Made by a program: the position numbers and the translations under genes. From contig CAVPOQ010000008.1 in NCBI GenBank assembly GCA_963707145.1, positions 1,030,399-1,094,398 of the forward strand: DNA of 64,000 nt, given 5' to 3'. Shown here one piece after another: positions 13,210 to 22,206 of the stretch. Each line of letters begins with the position of its first letter. Position 1 is the stretch's first letter. Under the pieces are notes generated by a model. The model saw nothing but the letters and a program-made list of their open reading frames with translations, made no database searches and was not told where the DNA came from. The DNA is from RPQJ01 sp963707145. GTDB taxonomy: Bacteria > Pseudomonadota > Gammaproteobacteria > Steroidobacterales > Steroidobacteraceae.

Positions 13210-14118
13210 TCAGTTGAGGGTCTTCTGCGCCAGGTTCGAGACGTCGCTCTCGACGCTGGCCGCCGTGTAGGACTTGACCGCGAAGTACCACGTGCCCGGC
13301 GCGAGGTCCTCGATCATCGCGGAGGTGATCGCCGGGCTGTTGATGGTCAGCGTCTTCGTGAGCGCGCCCGGCGCGAGGCCGTAGACGATGCGGTAGCCCG
13401 CGAGATCGATGAGCGGCGTGCCGTCGACGTTCGACGTCGGTGCCGCCCAGGAGAGCGTCGCGAGGTGGTCGCGGACCTTCACCGAGAACGGCGTGAGCGA
13501 GGCCGAGGCCTGCCCGTCGCTGGCGATGATCACGATGCCGGAGTAGAGGCCCACCTGCGGCTTGAGCGGCACTCCGGAGAGCCGGCCGGTCGCTGCGTCG
13601 AAACTCGCCCACGCGGGCTTGTTCGAAATCGCGAACGTCAGCTTCTGGCCGTCGGCGTCGCTGGCGGTCGGAAGGAACGAGTATGTCCGCCCGATCTTCG
13701 CGGTGTCCGCCGGCGTGCCGCTGATCTTGGGCGCCGTGTTGCCGCCGGCGACGACGGTGATGGAGAACACCGGCAGCGAGCGCGTGGTCGTGCCGTCGCT
13801 CACCCGGATGCGGATGTTCGACCACTTGCCCGCGTGCGAGGCCTTCGGCGTGCCGACGAGGCTGCCGTACGTCGTGCTGAACTTCGCCCACGCCGGCAGT
13901 CCCGTGATGCTGAAGGTGAGCTTGTCGCCGTCGGCGTCCGAGGCAGTCGGCTTGAACACGTAGCGCTGGCCGGCGTTCACGGTCGTCGCCGGGCTTCCCG
14001 AGATCACCGGACGGGCCGCCAGCGCGGTTCCAGGCACGCCGAGCGCCAGTCCGCAGACGATGGAGAACAGCCCTCCGTCACTGGCAGCGCGCATGCCAAG
14101 CACACGTTTGGATTTCAT
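13210..14118 (-). CDS. secreted protein with two putative Ig (He_PIG) domains and a fibronectin-like C-terminus
   Basis: About 302 residues from ATG 14118: signal peptide (about 1-38, ending in the ALAARP region), then two He_PIG-type cadherin-like modules at about 38-128 and 130-222. Each has the pattern SDADGxKLTFxIxxxPAWAxF followed by GxLSGxP or GxLVGTP. A C-terminal fibronectin-III-like domain (LSWAAPTSNVDGTPL, GYRIVYG, APGTWYFAVKSYTA) follows. The last domain is nearly the same as in the next gene upstream, so the two genes are paralogues. A role as a surface-exposed adhesin or matrix protein is inferred from domain type. No sorting signal is visible. Confidence 0.82.
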   Translation of the reverse strand: MKSKRVLGMRAASDGGLFSIVCGLALGVPGTALAARPVISGSPATTVNAGQRYVFKPTASDADGDKLTFSITGLPAWAKFSTTYGSLVGTPKASHAGKWSNIRIRVSDGTTTRSLPVFSITVVAGGNTAPKISGTPADTAKIGRTYSFLPTASDADGQKLTFAISNKPAWASFDAATGRLSGVPLKPQVGLYSGIVIIASDGQASASLTPFSVKVRDHLATLSWAAPTSNVDGTPLIDLAGYRIVYGLAPGALTKTLTINSPAITSAMIEDLAPGTWYFAVKSYTAASVESDVSNLAQKTLN

Positions 14119-14277
14119 CAAAGACCGCTCCGGCCGCGACCGGTGCGGGCGCGGACCAACTGGGTGGCGGGAGTGGCGCGCAAGCTCGCATATGAGACTT
14201 AATCGCGCAAGCGGAAATCGGGTCTTGCCGCGGAAAAAAGCCGCTGGGGCGCTGTCGGCAGCGGTATCCATGGCGTT

Positions 14278-14299
14278 ATGTCACATCGCGATGTGACAT
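14278..14299. promoter_or_regulatory. 22-bp perfect palindrome, candidate operator
   Basis: The left half is ATGTCACATCG and the right half is its exact reverse complement. It lies 160 bases upstream of the start of the shorter Ig-repeat gene. The symmetric TCACAT/ATGTGA arms look like a dimeric-regulator site, although the arm order is the reverse of a CRP box. A protein target is unknown. Confidence 0.45.
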
Positions 14300-14387
14300 C
14301 GCCGTCATCTGCGCGTCACTTTCGTGTGAGCCATGTGAACGCGCGGCACTGGGCCCGCGCGGCGGCTGCGAACGTCACGAACGGGCG

Positions 14388-14424
14388 CAGGCCGCGACTC
14401 ACCCCGTCGGGTGAGCGCGGCCTG
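14388..14424 (-). terminator. strong hairpin after the long Ig-repeat gene
   Basis: A stem of 16 pairs (CAGGCCGCG plus CTCACCC on one arm, 14388-14404, with a bulged A at 14397) closes a four-base loop (14405-14408). It lies 57 bases beyond the stop of the minus-strand gene. No U-run follows, so it may be a terminator or an mRNA 3' stabiliser. Confidence 0.5.
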
Positions 14425-14480
14425 TGATGGTCGTCGTGCGTGATGCAGCCGTTGCGGCGTCGGCGCCGCGCGGCGCTCGG

Positions 14481-17189
14481 TCAGTTGATCGTCTTCTGCG
14501 CGACGTTCGACAGGTCGCTCTCGACGTTCGCCGAGGTGTACGCCTTCACGGCGAAGTACCACGTGCCGGGCGCGAGGTTCTCGATCGACGCGGAGGTGAT
14601 CGCGGCGCTCGCGATCGTGAGCGACTTGTCCAGTGCACCCGCGGCCTGGCCGTACACGATGCGGTAGCCGGCGAGATCGGTGAGCGGAGTGCCGTCCACG
14701 TTCGAGGTCGGCGGCGACCACGACAGCGTCGCCGAGCCCGCGGTCGGCGGCGAGGCGACGGCCACCGAGAACGCGGGCAGCGAGGCCGAGAGCTGGCCGT
14801 CGCTTGCGGTGATCACGATGCCCGGGTAAACGCCCGCCTGCGCCGTGCTCGGCACGCCGGAGAGGCGCCCGGTCGTCACGTCGAAGCTGGCCCAGGTCGG
14901 CTTGCTCGAGATCGAGAACGTGAGCGTCTGGCCCTCGGGGTCGCTGGCCGTCGGCACGAACGAGTACGACTGCCCGGCCGTCACCGAGTCCGCGGGCGTG
15001 CCGCTGATCTTGGGAGGCGTGTTGGCGGCGGTGACCGTGACCGTGAACGGCGCGAGCGAGGCAGACGCCTGGCCGTCCGACACGCTGATCGCAATGCCCG
15101 GGTACGTGCCGGCGTGCGACCACGACGGCGTCCCGCTCAGCGTGCCCGTGGCGGTGTCGAAACTCGCCCAGCCCGGCATGCCCTGCACCGCGAACGTGAG
15201 CGGCTTGCCCTCGGGGTCGGAGGCCGACGGCTTGAACGTGTAGGCCTGTCCAGAGGTCACGGACGTGGCCGGGATGCCCCAGATCGAGGGCGGGCTGTTC
15301 GGCTTCGGCTTGACCGTGATGCTGAACGGCGCGAGCGACGCGGTCGCGGTGCCGTCGGACACGGAGATCGTGACGTTGGCGAAGGTGCCGGCGGAACCGG
15401 CCGGCGGGATGCCGCTCAACAGGCCCGTGGACGCCGTGAACGTCGCCCACGCCGGGCGATTGCCGATGCTGAAGGTGAGCGCATTGCCATCCGGGTCGCT
15501 GGCCGTCGGTACGAAGCCGTAGAGTTCGCCCTCGACGACCGAGGTGACCGGCGTGCCGCCGATCGTGGGCGGCGTGTTCGACACGACCACCGTGAGCGGT
15601 GAACGCAGGCAGGGCGGTCGAGAGCTGGCCGTCGCTCGCCGCGATCACGATGCCCGGGTAGGTGCCGGCGTGCGACCCCGACGGCGTGCCGCTCAGCGTG
15701 CCCGTGGCGGTGTCGAAGCTGGCCCAGGTCGGCCTGCCCGAGATCGAGAAGGTGAGCGGCTGGCCGTCCGGGTCCGAGGCCGACGGCTTGAAGCTGTAGG
15801 CCTGCCCCGCGGTCACCGACTTCGCAGGCACGCCCGAGATCGTGGGCGGGCTGTTCGGCTTCGGCTTGACCGTGATGCTGAACGGCGCGAGCGACGCGGT
15901 CGCGGTGCCGTCGGACACGGAGATCGTGACGTTGGCGAAGGTGGCGGCGGAACCGGCCGGCGGAGTGCCGCTCAGCAGGCCCGAGCTTGCTGTAAACGTC
16001 GCCCACGCCGGGCGATTAGCGATGCTGAAGGTGAGCGCGTTGCCGTCCGGATCGCTGGCCGTCGGTACGAAGCCGTAGAGTTCGCCCTCGACGACCGAGG
16101 TGACCGGCGTTCCACCGATGGTGGGCGGCGTGTTCGACACGACCACCGTGACGGTGAACGCAGGCAGGGCGGTCGAGAGCTGGCCGTCGCTCGCCGCGAT
16201 CACGATGCCCGGGTACGTGCCGGCGTGCGACGCCGACGGCGTGCCGCTCAGCGTGCCCGTGGCGGTGTCGAAGCTGGCCCAGGTCGGCCTGCCCGAGATC
16301 GAGAAGGTGAGCGGCTGGCCGTCCGGGTCCGAAGCCGACGGCTTGAAGCTGTAGGCCTGTCCCGACGTCACCGACTTCGCAGGCACGCCCGAGATCGAGG
16401 GTGGGCTGTTCGGCTTCGGCTTGACCGTGATGCTGAACGGCGCCAGCGAAACCGTGCTGGTGCCGTCGGAGACCGAGATGATGACGTTCGCGTAGGTGTT
16501 GGCCGAGCCGGCCGGCGGGGTGCCACTGAGCAGGCCCGAGTTCGCGGTGAACGTGGCCCAGACGGGCCGGTTGGCGATGCTGAAGACGAGCGCGTCGCCG
16601 TCAGGATCGCTGGCCGTCGGCACGAAGCCGTAGAGCTCGCCCTCGACGACCGAGGTCGCCGGCGTGCCACCGATGGCAGGCGGGCTGTTCGGCGGCGGAG
16701 TGGGCGAGGGTGCCGGAGCGGGCGCGGGAGCCGGGGCAGGGTGCTCGGGTCCGGGTCCGGTGTCGGAGCTGGAGCGGGAGTCGGGGTCGGCGCCGGCGTG
16801 ATGCTGGCCGGCGGCGGAATGGTCGCGGCGACTGTGACGGTGAACCTCGGCAGCGCGACCGCGAGCCGTCCGTCCGTCACCGAGACCAGGATCGCATACG
16901 ACCTGCCGAGGTGACGATTGGACGGCGCGCCCCAGATGCGGCCGGTGCGCCTGTCGAACTTCGCCCAGCCGGGCAGGCCGGACGCGTTGAACGTCAGACG
17001 GTCGCCGTTGGCGTCGGTCGCACGGGGCTGGAAGGAGTACATCTTGCCGGGAACGGCGGTCGTTGGCGGCGTGCCGGAGATCACCGGCGCGACGTTCTGT
17101 GCGTGGGCGGGAGCGCCGAGCAGCAGGCCGCCGAGCAGGAGCAGTGCGAGTGTTGCGATCCGCTTGCCGATGTCCAGTTGCGTGCTCAT
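14481..17189 (-). CDS. large secreted protein with eight putative Ig (He_PIG) repeats and a fibronectin-like C-terminus, two frame breaks
   Basis: Reconstructed at about 900 residues. It has a signal peptide (ending GAPAHAQ), one He_PIG repeat, a Pro/Ala/Thr-rich linker, then seven more He_PIG repeats and a fibronectin-like domain matching the downstream paralogue. Repeats 2-7 alternate type A (VVEGELYGFVPTASDPDG) and type B (GQAYSFKPSASDP), forming three A-B pairs. Frame breaks lie in the Pro-rich linker near 16,748 and at about 15,594, where CCGTGAGCGGTG replaces the CCGTGACGGTG of the neighbouring repeat. ATG 17189 follows an AGAGGGG site. A surface adhesin or matrix scaffold role is inferred; no anchor or sorting signal is seen. 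Confidence 0.83.
14986..16651 (-). repeat. three tandem 555-bp A-B Ig repeat units
   Basis: The units begin at comparable points 16651, 16096 and 15540, reading on the minus strand. The first is 555 bases (185 codons) and the second 556 because of one extra base; the third is more diverged in its B half. The first two are nearly identical over long stretches, which points to recent duplication or gene conversion. Confidence 0.8.
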
Positions 17190-17589
17190 CAACAGCCCCT
17201 CTCTCCTTGGCCCTCGGGCCCCGGACTCAGGGGACAGCGCGACGAGTTGCTGGACTCGGCCGGACGCGACGCGGCAAGCCGCGCGTCCTGGTGGGTTCCG
17301 GCAACCCCGCTATCCTTGGCCTGTGCCGAGGACCGGAGGCTTTGCGTCCCCGCCTTGCGACGGGTTTGCCCTTGACTAGAACGAGGCTGAGTCTGCGCAG
17401 ACCGCCAGCCCTCGTAAACGTGGTCTTGACGAACTGTGCCGGACGGCTCAGTTGACCCGTCCAGCGCATTGACATAAACACCTGCCGCGCACTTGCGGCG
17501 ACTGCATTACGTGCAATCGCGCGCAAGGCACACGACACGGCGCGACGTCGCTTCGATGCGAAACACGAACGAACCCGCGTGGAGAGCGC
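17190..17589. other. 400-base intergenic region between divergent genes
   Basis: This carries the promoters of the minus-strand Ig-repeat gene and the plus-strand Gcr-family gene. A TTGACA at 17469-17474 has no -10-like hexamer at the expected spacing. I see no gene and no clear structure. Confidence 0.55.
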
Positions 17590-19656
17590 TTGAAAACCAG
17601 CTTGTTCAGTCGCCGCGCCGCGCGGGACGCGGCCCGCATCGCGCGGCTCGACGCACTGCTCGACGAGCTGCGCGCCGCGCCGCCGCCCGGCACGGGCGAG
17701 TGGCTTGCGCGGCTGGTGCGCAGGATCCGCCCCGCGCGCGGCGAGGATGCGGCGGCCGCCGCGGCGCGGCTGCGCGTGCTGGTGCAGCGGCTCGAGGCCG
17801 ACCCCGCGCTCGCCGCGGCGCTGAACGCGCACCTCGTCGGGCTGCTGTGCTCGCGCATGCACCGCATCCTCTACTCGGACGCGGGCGCGATGGCGAACGA
17901 GGGCTTCACGGGCGGACTCGTGCGCCGCGCGCTCGGCAAGCTGCTGCCGCCCGCGATCGACACGGACTACCTGCGCGGGCTGTTCGCCGAGGTGTTCGAC
18001 CACCCGCGCGACCACGAGTGGCTGGCGGCCGTGCCGCGCGCCGACTGGGAGGCGCTGCTCGGCGCCGTCGAGGTGGACGGCGCGGGCTTCGCGCCGGCGC
18101 GACGCCAGTGCCGCCACGAGGTGCTCGAAGCGATGCGGCTCGCCTCCGCGCGGCTCGCCGCACTCGGCACCGATGCCGCGCTGCTGCAGTACCTGCCGGC
18201 GCTGGCGCGCCACGAATCGCCGTTCCTGGTGCAGGCCGACGAGGTGCGCGGGTTCATCGCGCGGCAGGGCGATGACGCATCGGCCGCGGACGACGGCCAC
18301 CTCGAGGTGCTGCTCGAGCAGTGCGACGGCTACGTCGCCGCGATCCGCCGCCGCTCGCGCGAGGCCGGCGTCGGCGTGAACCTCGTGTTCCTGCTGGCGC
18401 GCATCGAGCACGTGGTGGCGCGGCTGCGAACGCTGCGCGACCTCGTGCTGCCCGCCGGGCCGGCACCGGCGGCCGGGGCGCTCGCCGCGGCCGGCGAGGT
18501 CGCACCGGAGCACGGCCGCGTGCTCGATTTCTTCCTCGCGCTCGTGCGCCAGGAGAACCGCCGCAACAGCGTCCGCGATCTCGTCAGCGGCACCACCGAA
18601 CTGCTCGCGCGACGCGTCACCGAGCAGGCGAGCCGCTCGGGCGAGCACTACATCACCGCGTCGCGCGGCGAGTTCGTCGCGATGTACCGCGCGGCGGCCG
18701 GGGCGGGACTGATCATCGCCGTGATGGCGCTGGTGAAGATCCAGATCGCCAAGCTCGGGCTGCCGCTGGTCTGGGAGGCGGTGGCGTTCAGCCTCAACTA
18801 CGGTCTCGGCTTCGTGCTGATCCACGTGCTGCACCTGACGATCGCCACCAAGCAGCCGGCGATGACCGCGGCGACGCTGGCCGCCTCGCTCGACGGCCGC
18901 GACGACCCGGACGCCCGCCTCGACGCGCTGGCCGGGCTCGCGGCCGAGGTGAGCCGCACGCAGTGGGTCTCGATCGCGGGCAACGTGACGATCACGCTGC
19001 TCACGGCCTTCGCCATCGCGCTCACCGCGGGCACCTTCCTCGGCTGGCACCCGGTGAGCCCCGCGAAGGCCGCGCACCTGCTGCACGACCTGCACCCGTG
19101 GAAGAGCCTCGCGCTGCTGCACGCGGCCATCGCCGGCGTCTACCTGTTCCTGAGCGGGCTGATCTCGGGCTACTACGACAACCTGTCGCTCTACCACCAC
19201 GTGCCGCAGCGGCTGCGGCGGGTGCGGTGGCTGCGGGTGCTGCTGGGTTCCGCGCGCCTCGAGCGCCTCGCGCGCTACGTCGAGCACAACCTCGGGGCAC
19301 TGGCCGGCAACTTCCTGTTCGGCTGCATGCTCGGCTGCACGCCGATCGCGGGCGTGCTGCTCGGGCTGCCGCTCGACATCCGCCACGTCGCCTTCGCCTC
19401 GGCCAACCTCGCCTACGGGCTCAACGGCCTCGACTACGCCGTGCCGCTCACCACGGTCGCGGTGAGTGCGCTGGGCGTGCTGCTGGTCGGGCTCACCAAC
19501 CTCGTGGTGAGCTTCGGCCTCGCGCTGCGGGTGGCGCTGCGCTCGCGGGGCATCCACCGGGAGCAGACCCGCGGCCTGTGGAGCCGGGTGCTGCGGCGCT
19601 TCCTGGACCGGCCGCGGGACTTTTTCTGGCCGCCGGCGGCGGAGGCCGCAGGCTGA
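17590..19656 (+). CDS. Gcr/SpecificRecomb-family membrane protein
   Basis: The 688-residue protein matches the family named site-specific recombinase after gonococcal Gcr. The N-terminal half is soluble and helical; the C-terminal half (from about 365) has six or so membrane helices (AAGAGLIIAVMALVKIQI, WEAVAFSLNYGLGFVLIHVL, ITLLTAFAIALTAGTFLGW, LLHAAIAGVYLFLSGLISG, the GNFLFGCMLGCTPIAGVLLG region and a last one near 620). The signature ATKQPAMTA is present. Nothing resembles a recombinase catalytic site, so the family name is probably misleading and a transport or envelope role is more likely. The start is TTG 17590 with GGAG at 17581-17584. Confidence 0.85.
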   Translation: MKTSLFSRRAARDAARIARLDALLDELRAAPPPGTGEWLARLVRRIRPARGEDAAAAAARLRVLVQRLEADPALAAALNAHLVGLLCSRMHRILYSDAGAMANEGFTGGLVRRALGKLLPPAIDTDYLRGLFAEVFDHPRDHEWLAAVPRADWEALLGAVEVDGAGFAPARRQCRHEVLEAMRLASARLAALGTDAALLQYLPALARHESPFLVQADEVRGFIARQGDDASAADDGHLEVLLEQCDGYVAAIRRRSREAGVGVNLVFLLARIEHVVARLRTLRDLVLPAGPAPAAGALAAAGEVAPEHGRVLDFFLALVRQENRRNSVRDLVSGTTELLARRVTEQASRSGEHYITASRGEFVAMYRAAAGAGLIIAVMALVKIQIAKLGLPLVWEAVAFSLNYGLGFVLIHVLHLTIATKQPAMTAATLAASLDGRDDPDARLDALAGLAAEVSRTQWVSIAGNVTITLLTAFAIALTAGTFLGWHPVSPAKAAHLLHDLHPWKSLALLHAAIAGVYLFLSGLISGYYDNLSLYHHVPQRLRRVRWLRVLLGSARLERLARYVEHNLGALAGNFLFGCMLGCTPIAGVLLGLPLDIRHVAFASANLAYGLNGLDYAVPLTTVAVSALGVLLVGLTNLVVSFGLALRVALRSRGIHREQTRGLWSRVLRRFLDRPRDFFWPPAAEAAG

Positions 19657-19744
19657 TCCGGCGCCGGGCGCGGTCCCGCGGGGTACCCCACGGCACCGAC
19701 CCGATTCTTGTATCCTTTCAGCCGGGTTGGCGCGGGGACCTCGC

Positions 19745-19760
19745 TGTGACCGTTGTCACG
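19745..19760 (+). promoter_or_regulatory. CRP-type box before the EPS operon
   Basis: TGTGA-CCGTTG-TCACG matches the TGTGA-N6-TCACA consensus of CRP/Vfr/Clp except for the last base. A TACATT at 19782-19787 could be the -10 hexamer; the implied start at about 19794 puts the box centre at -41.5, the class II activator position. This is a sequence match only. Confidence 0.5.
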
Positions 19761-19893
19761 CGCAGAGTCTGTGTCGCGGTGTACATTCCCGCGGTGGCGT
19801 GCCGGCCTCCGGGGTGAGGCGGGACCGGTTGCCGCGGCCCGCCGCGGGCGGTTTGCGGGACCCATGGAAGGCAGGTTTCAGGAGGACGATCAC

Positions 19894-20472
19894 TTGGCCG
19901 AGGCACGCAAACAGGCAGTCTCCCTGCGCTTGAGTGCGGGAGACATCCGCCGGATCAAGAAGCTCGCGGACCGCTTCGGGGCACGCGACTCCGACGTCGT
20001 GCGCTTCGCCATCAAGATGATGCTGCATCGCATGCTGCCGCTCACCGACCCGGGCGTGCAGGGGCGTGCCCTCGTGCCGGTGCTCGCGGAGTGGGGCCCC
20101 GAGGCCGTGCGGCACTTCGAGTTCGACGCGCACACGCTCGAGGAAATCGTCAACGGCGACGCGCCGGACGCAGAGCGGGTGGACCTCGAGGACATCACGC
20201 TGCTGACCATGGTCAGCGCCCAGGAGTCCTACGCGAAGCTGAGCCTGCGGGCGCTGACGCCGCCGTCGAGCCCGCCGATCACCGGCGACCGCCGGGACTC
20301 GAGCCCGGTCAATGCCATGCGGCGGCATCTCTATGCCAGGTACGGCTTCGCCGCGCCCGAATCCAACGGGCGTGGCGACTATCCGGCGGTACGCGGCGGT
20401 ACCCCACCCCCCGCGCCGGCCCCTGACGGCAAGCCCTCCGGATCCAGGGGCCGCAAGGAACGCCGCGGATGA
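19894..20472 (+). CDS. ribbon-helix-helix-like DNA-binding protein, candidate EPS operon regulator
   Basis: About 192 residues from TTG 19894, which has a perfect AGGAGG at 19880-19885 with eight bases of spacing. An in-frame ATG at 19864 has no such site. Residues about 1-47 (RKQAVSLRLSAGDIRRIKKL, then FGARDSDVVRFAIKMML) fit a ribbon-helix-helix fold. The rest is acidic and then Pro/Gly/Arg rich with no recognised domain. Its TGA overlaps the ATG of the Wzc-like gene, so it is co-translated with the polymerisation machinery and probably tunes it. No function is established. Confidence 0.75.
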   Translation: MAEARKQAVSLRLSAGDIRRIKKLADRFGARDSDVVRFAIKMMLHRMLPLTDPGVQGRALVPVLAEWGPEAVRHFEFDAHTLEEIVNGDAPDAERVDLEDITLLTMVSAQESYAKLSLRALTPPSSPPITGDRRDSSPVNAMRRHLYARYGFAAPESNGRGDYPAVRGGTPPPAPAPDGKPSGSRGRKERRG

Positions 20473-22185
20473 ACCGCGCTGCCGACGACGACAACTGGGG
20501 CAGCGAGCGGCCACAGGAAGGCCTCGACCTCGCGGCACAGCTCGAGGCCGTGCGCAGGCGCATGTGGCCGATGCTGATCACGTTCTTCACGGTGCTGGCC
20601 ATTGCGACGGCGGTGGCGCTGCTGCTGCCGGCCACCTACCGCTCGATGGGCACCATCCTGATCGAGCAGCAGGAAGTGCCGCTCGACTTCGTGCGCTCGG
20701 CCGTCACGAGCTATGCCGACGAGCGCGTGCAGGTGATCAGCCAGCGCGTGATGACCTCCGCCAACCTGCTCGACATCATCGAGAAGCACGACCTCTATGC
20801 GAAGGATCGCAAGGACATGGCGCGCGAAGCAGCTCGTCGAGCGCATGCGCGAGGACGTGCAGCGCGAGATGATCAGCGCCGACGTCGTGGACCCGCGCGG
20901 GGGCGGTGCCAGGAAGGCGACCATCGCCTTCGCCGTGGGCTTCGAGAACGAGTCGCCGCAGCTCGCCTCGCGGGTCGCCAACGACCTCGTGACGCTCTAC
21001 CTGCAGAAGAACATCGAGACCCGCACCCAGCTCGCCGCGGGCACCACGGCGTTCCTCTCCGAGGAGACCGAGAAGCTGCGCGCGCGCATCGCCGAGATCG
21101 AGCAGCGCATCTCGGACTTCAAGGAAAAGAACTACGAGCGGCTGCCCGAGTTCGCGGGCACCAACTCGCAGATGCTCGCCAGTGCGGCGCAGGAAGTGCG
21201 CGACCTCGACAGCCGGGTCCAGGCGCTCAACCAGCAGGTCGGCTTCCTCGACGCGCAGCTCGCGCAGCTCGACCCGCGCATGCCGGCGGTGACCGAGTCC
21301 GGCCAGACCATCCTGAGTTCCGCCGAGCGGCTGCGCGCGATCCGCGAGCAGTACGTGGACCAGCTCTCGCTCTACACGCCCAGGCACCCGAGCGTGGCGA
21401 GCCTGAAGCGCGAGATCTACGGTCTCGAACTGCAGGCCGGCGGCGGCAGCGCCGCCACCGCCGTACTCGACCGACTCGAGCAGAGCTACGCCGAACTCGC
21501 CGCCGCCCGCTCCCAGCGCCCGCCGGACGAGGCCGAGGTGCAGCGCCTCGAGCGGGTCGTGGGCGATCTGTCGAGGGAACTGAAGAATATGCCGGTGCGC
21601 AGCGGCCGCAGCGGCCCGACGTCGGCCGCCGCGGACAATCCGGCCTACGTCTCGATCCAGGCGCAGCGGCAGAACGCCATGACCGAGCGCTCGGTGCTTT
21701 CCGCGCGGCGCGGCGAACTCGCGGCCCGCGTCGCCGACCTCGAGCGCCGCCAGCTCGAGACGCCCGCCGTGGAGCGCGACTACGCCGCCCTGCAGCGCGA
21801 GCTGGAGGGCGAGCAGCAGAAGTACGCCGACGTGCGCCAGAAGCTGCTCGATGCGCAGCTCTCGGAGAACCTCGAGACCGAGCAGAAGGGCGAGCGCTTC
21901 ACGCTGATCGAGCCGCCGATGACGCCGCAGGAGCCGGTGAGCCCCAATCGCCCGGCGATCTTCGCGCTCGGACTGCTCGGCGCGATCGCCTCGGCGATCG
22001 GGCTCATGGTGCTGCTCGAGCTGCTGGACACGCGGGTGCGCGGCCGGCGGCAGGTGGTGAGCCTGGTCGGGGCGCCGCCGCTCGCGATCATCCCGTGGGT
22101 GGCCGAGGAGGAGAAGCCGAACCGCTTCGCCTTCTGGCGGCGCAAGCCCAAGCCCGGCATGGCGGCCGCGCCGGCGGGCGCCTGA
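20469..22185 (+). CDS. Wzc/GNVR-type polysaccharide chain-length determinant, one frame break
   Basis: Reconstructed at about 572 residues. It has a Wzz N-terminal domain with membrane helix 1 (MLITFFTVLAIATAVALLLP, residues about 35-54), a long periplasmic coiled coil (about 190-440), the GNVR-like segment PRHPSVASLKREI, a Pro-rich motif (PPMTPQEPVSPNRP) and membrane helix 2 (about 495-520). The cytoplasmic kinase is a separate protein, encoded next. It sets chain length of exported polysaccharide. The frame breaks near 20,826: dropping one A from GCGCGCGAAGCAGCTC restores AREQLVERM. The ATG at 20469 overlaps the upstream stop. Confidence 0.9.
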
Positions 22186-22206
22186 GCAACGGCACGGGAT
22201 CCACGC

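Larger units (their letters stand above)
14119..14480. other. 362-base gap between the two Ig-repeat genes
   Basis: No gene is supported here. The gap contains a 22-bp perfect palindrome (14278-14299) and a strong hairpin (14388-14424), described separately. Remaining sequence includes the presumptive promoter of the gene starting at 14118. Confidence 0.6.

Noticed and set aside
14986..16651. Regular repeats considered as a CRISPR array
   Set aside because: The repeat is 555 bases and coding; units encode Ig domains. There are no short direct repeats with unique spacers.
17469..17474. TTGACA as a sigma-70 -35 element
   Set aside because: No -10-like hexamer lies 16-18 bases downstream.
17227..19557. 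A 776-codon open frame on the minus strand
   Set aside because: It is antisense to the Gcr-family gene, which has clear membrane helices and a ribosome-binding site. The antisense product is low-complexity.
20469..22185. Programmed frameshifting in the chain-length gene
   Set aside because: No slippery heptamer or downstream stimulator is seen at 20,826, and the same kind of break appears in many unrelated genes. Sequence error is simpler.
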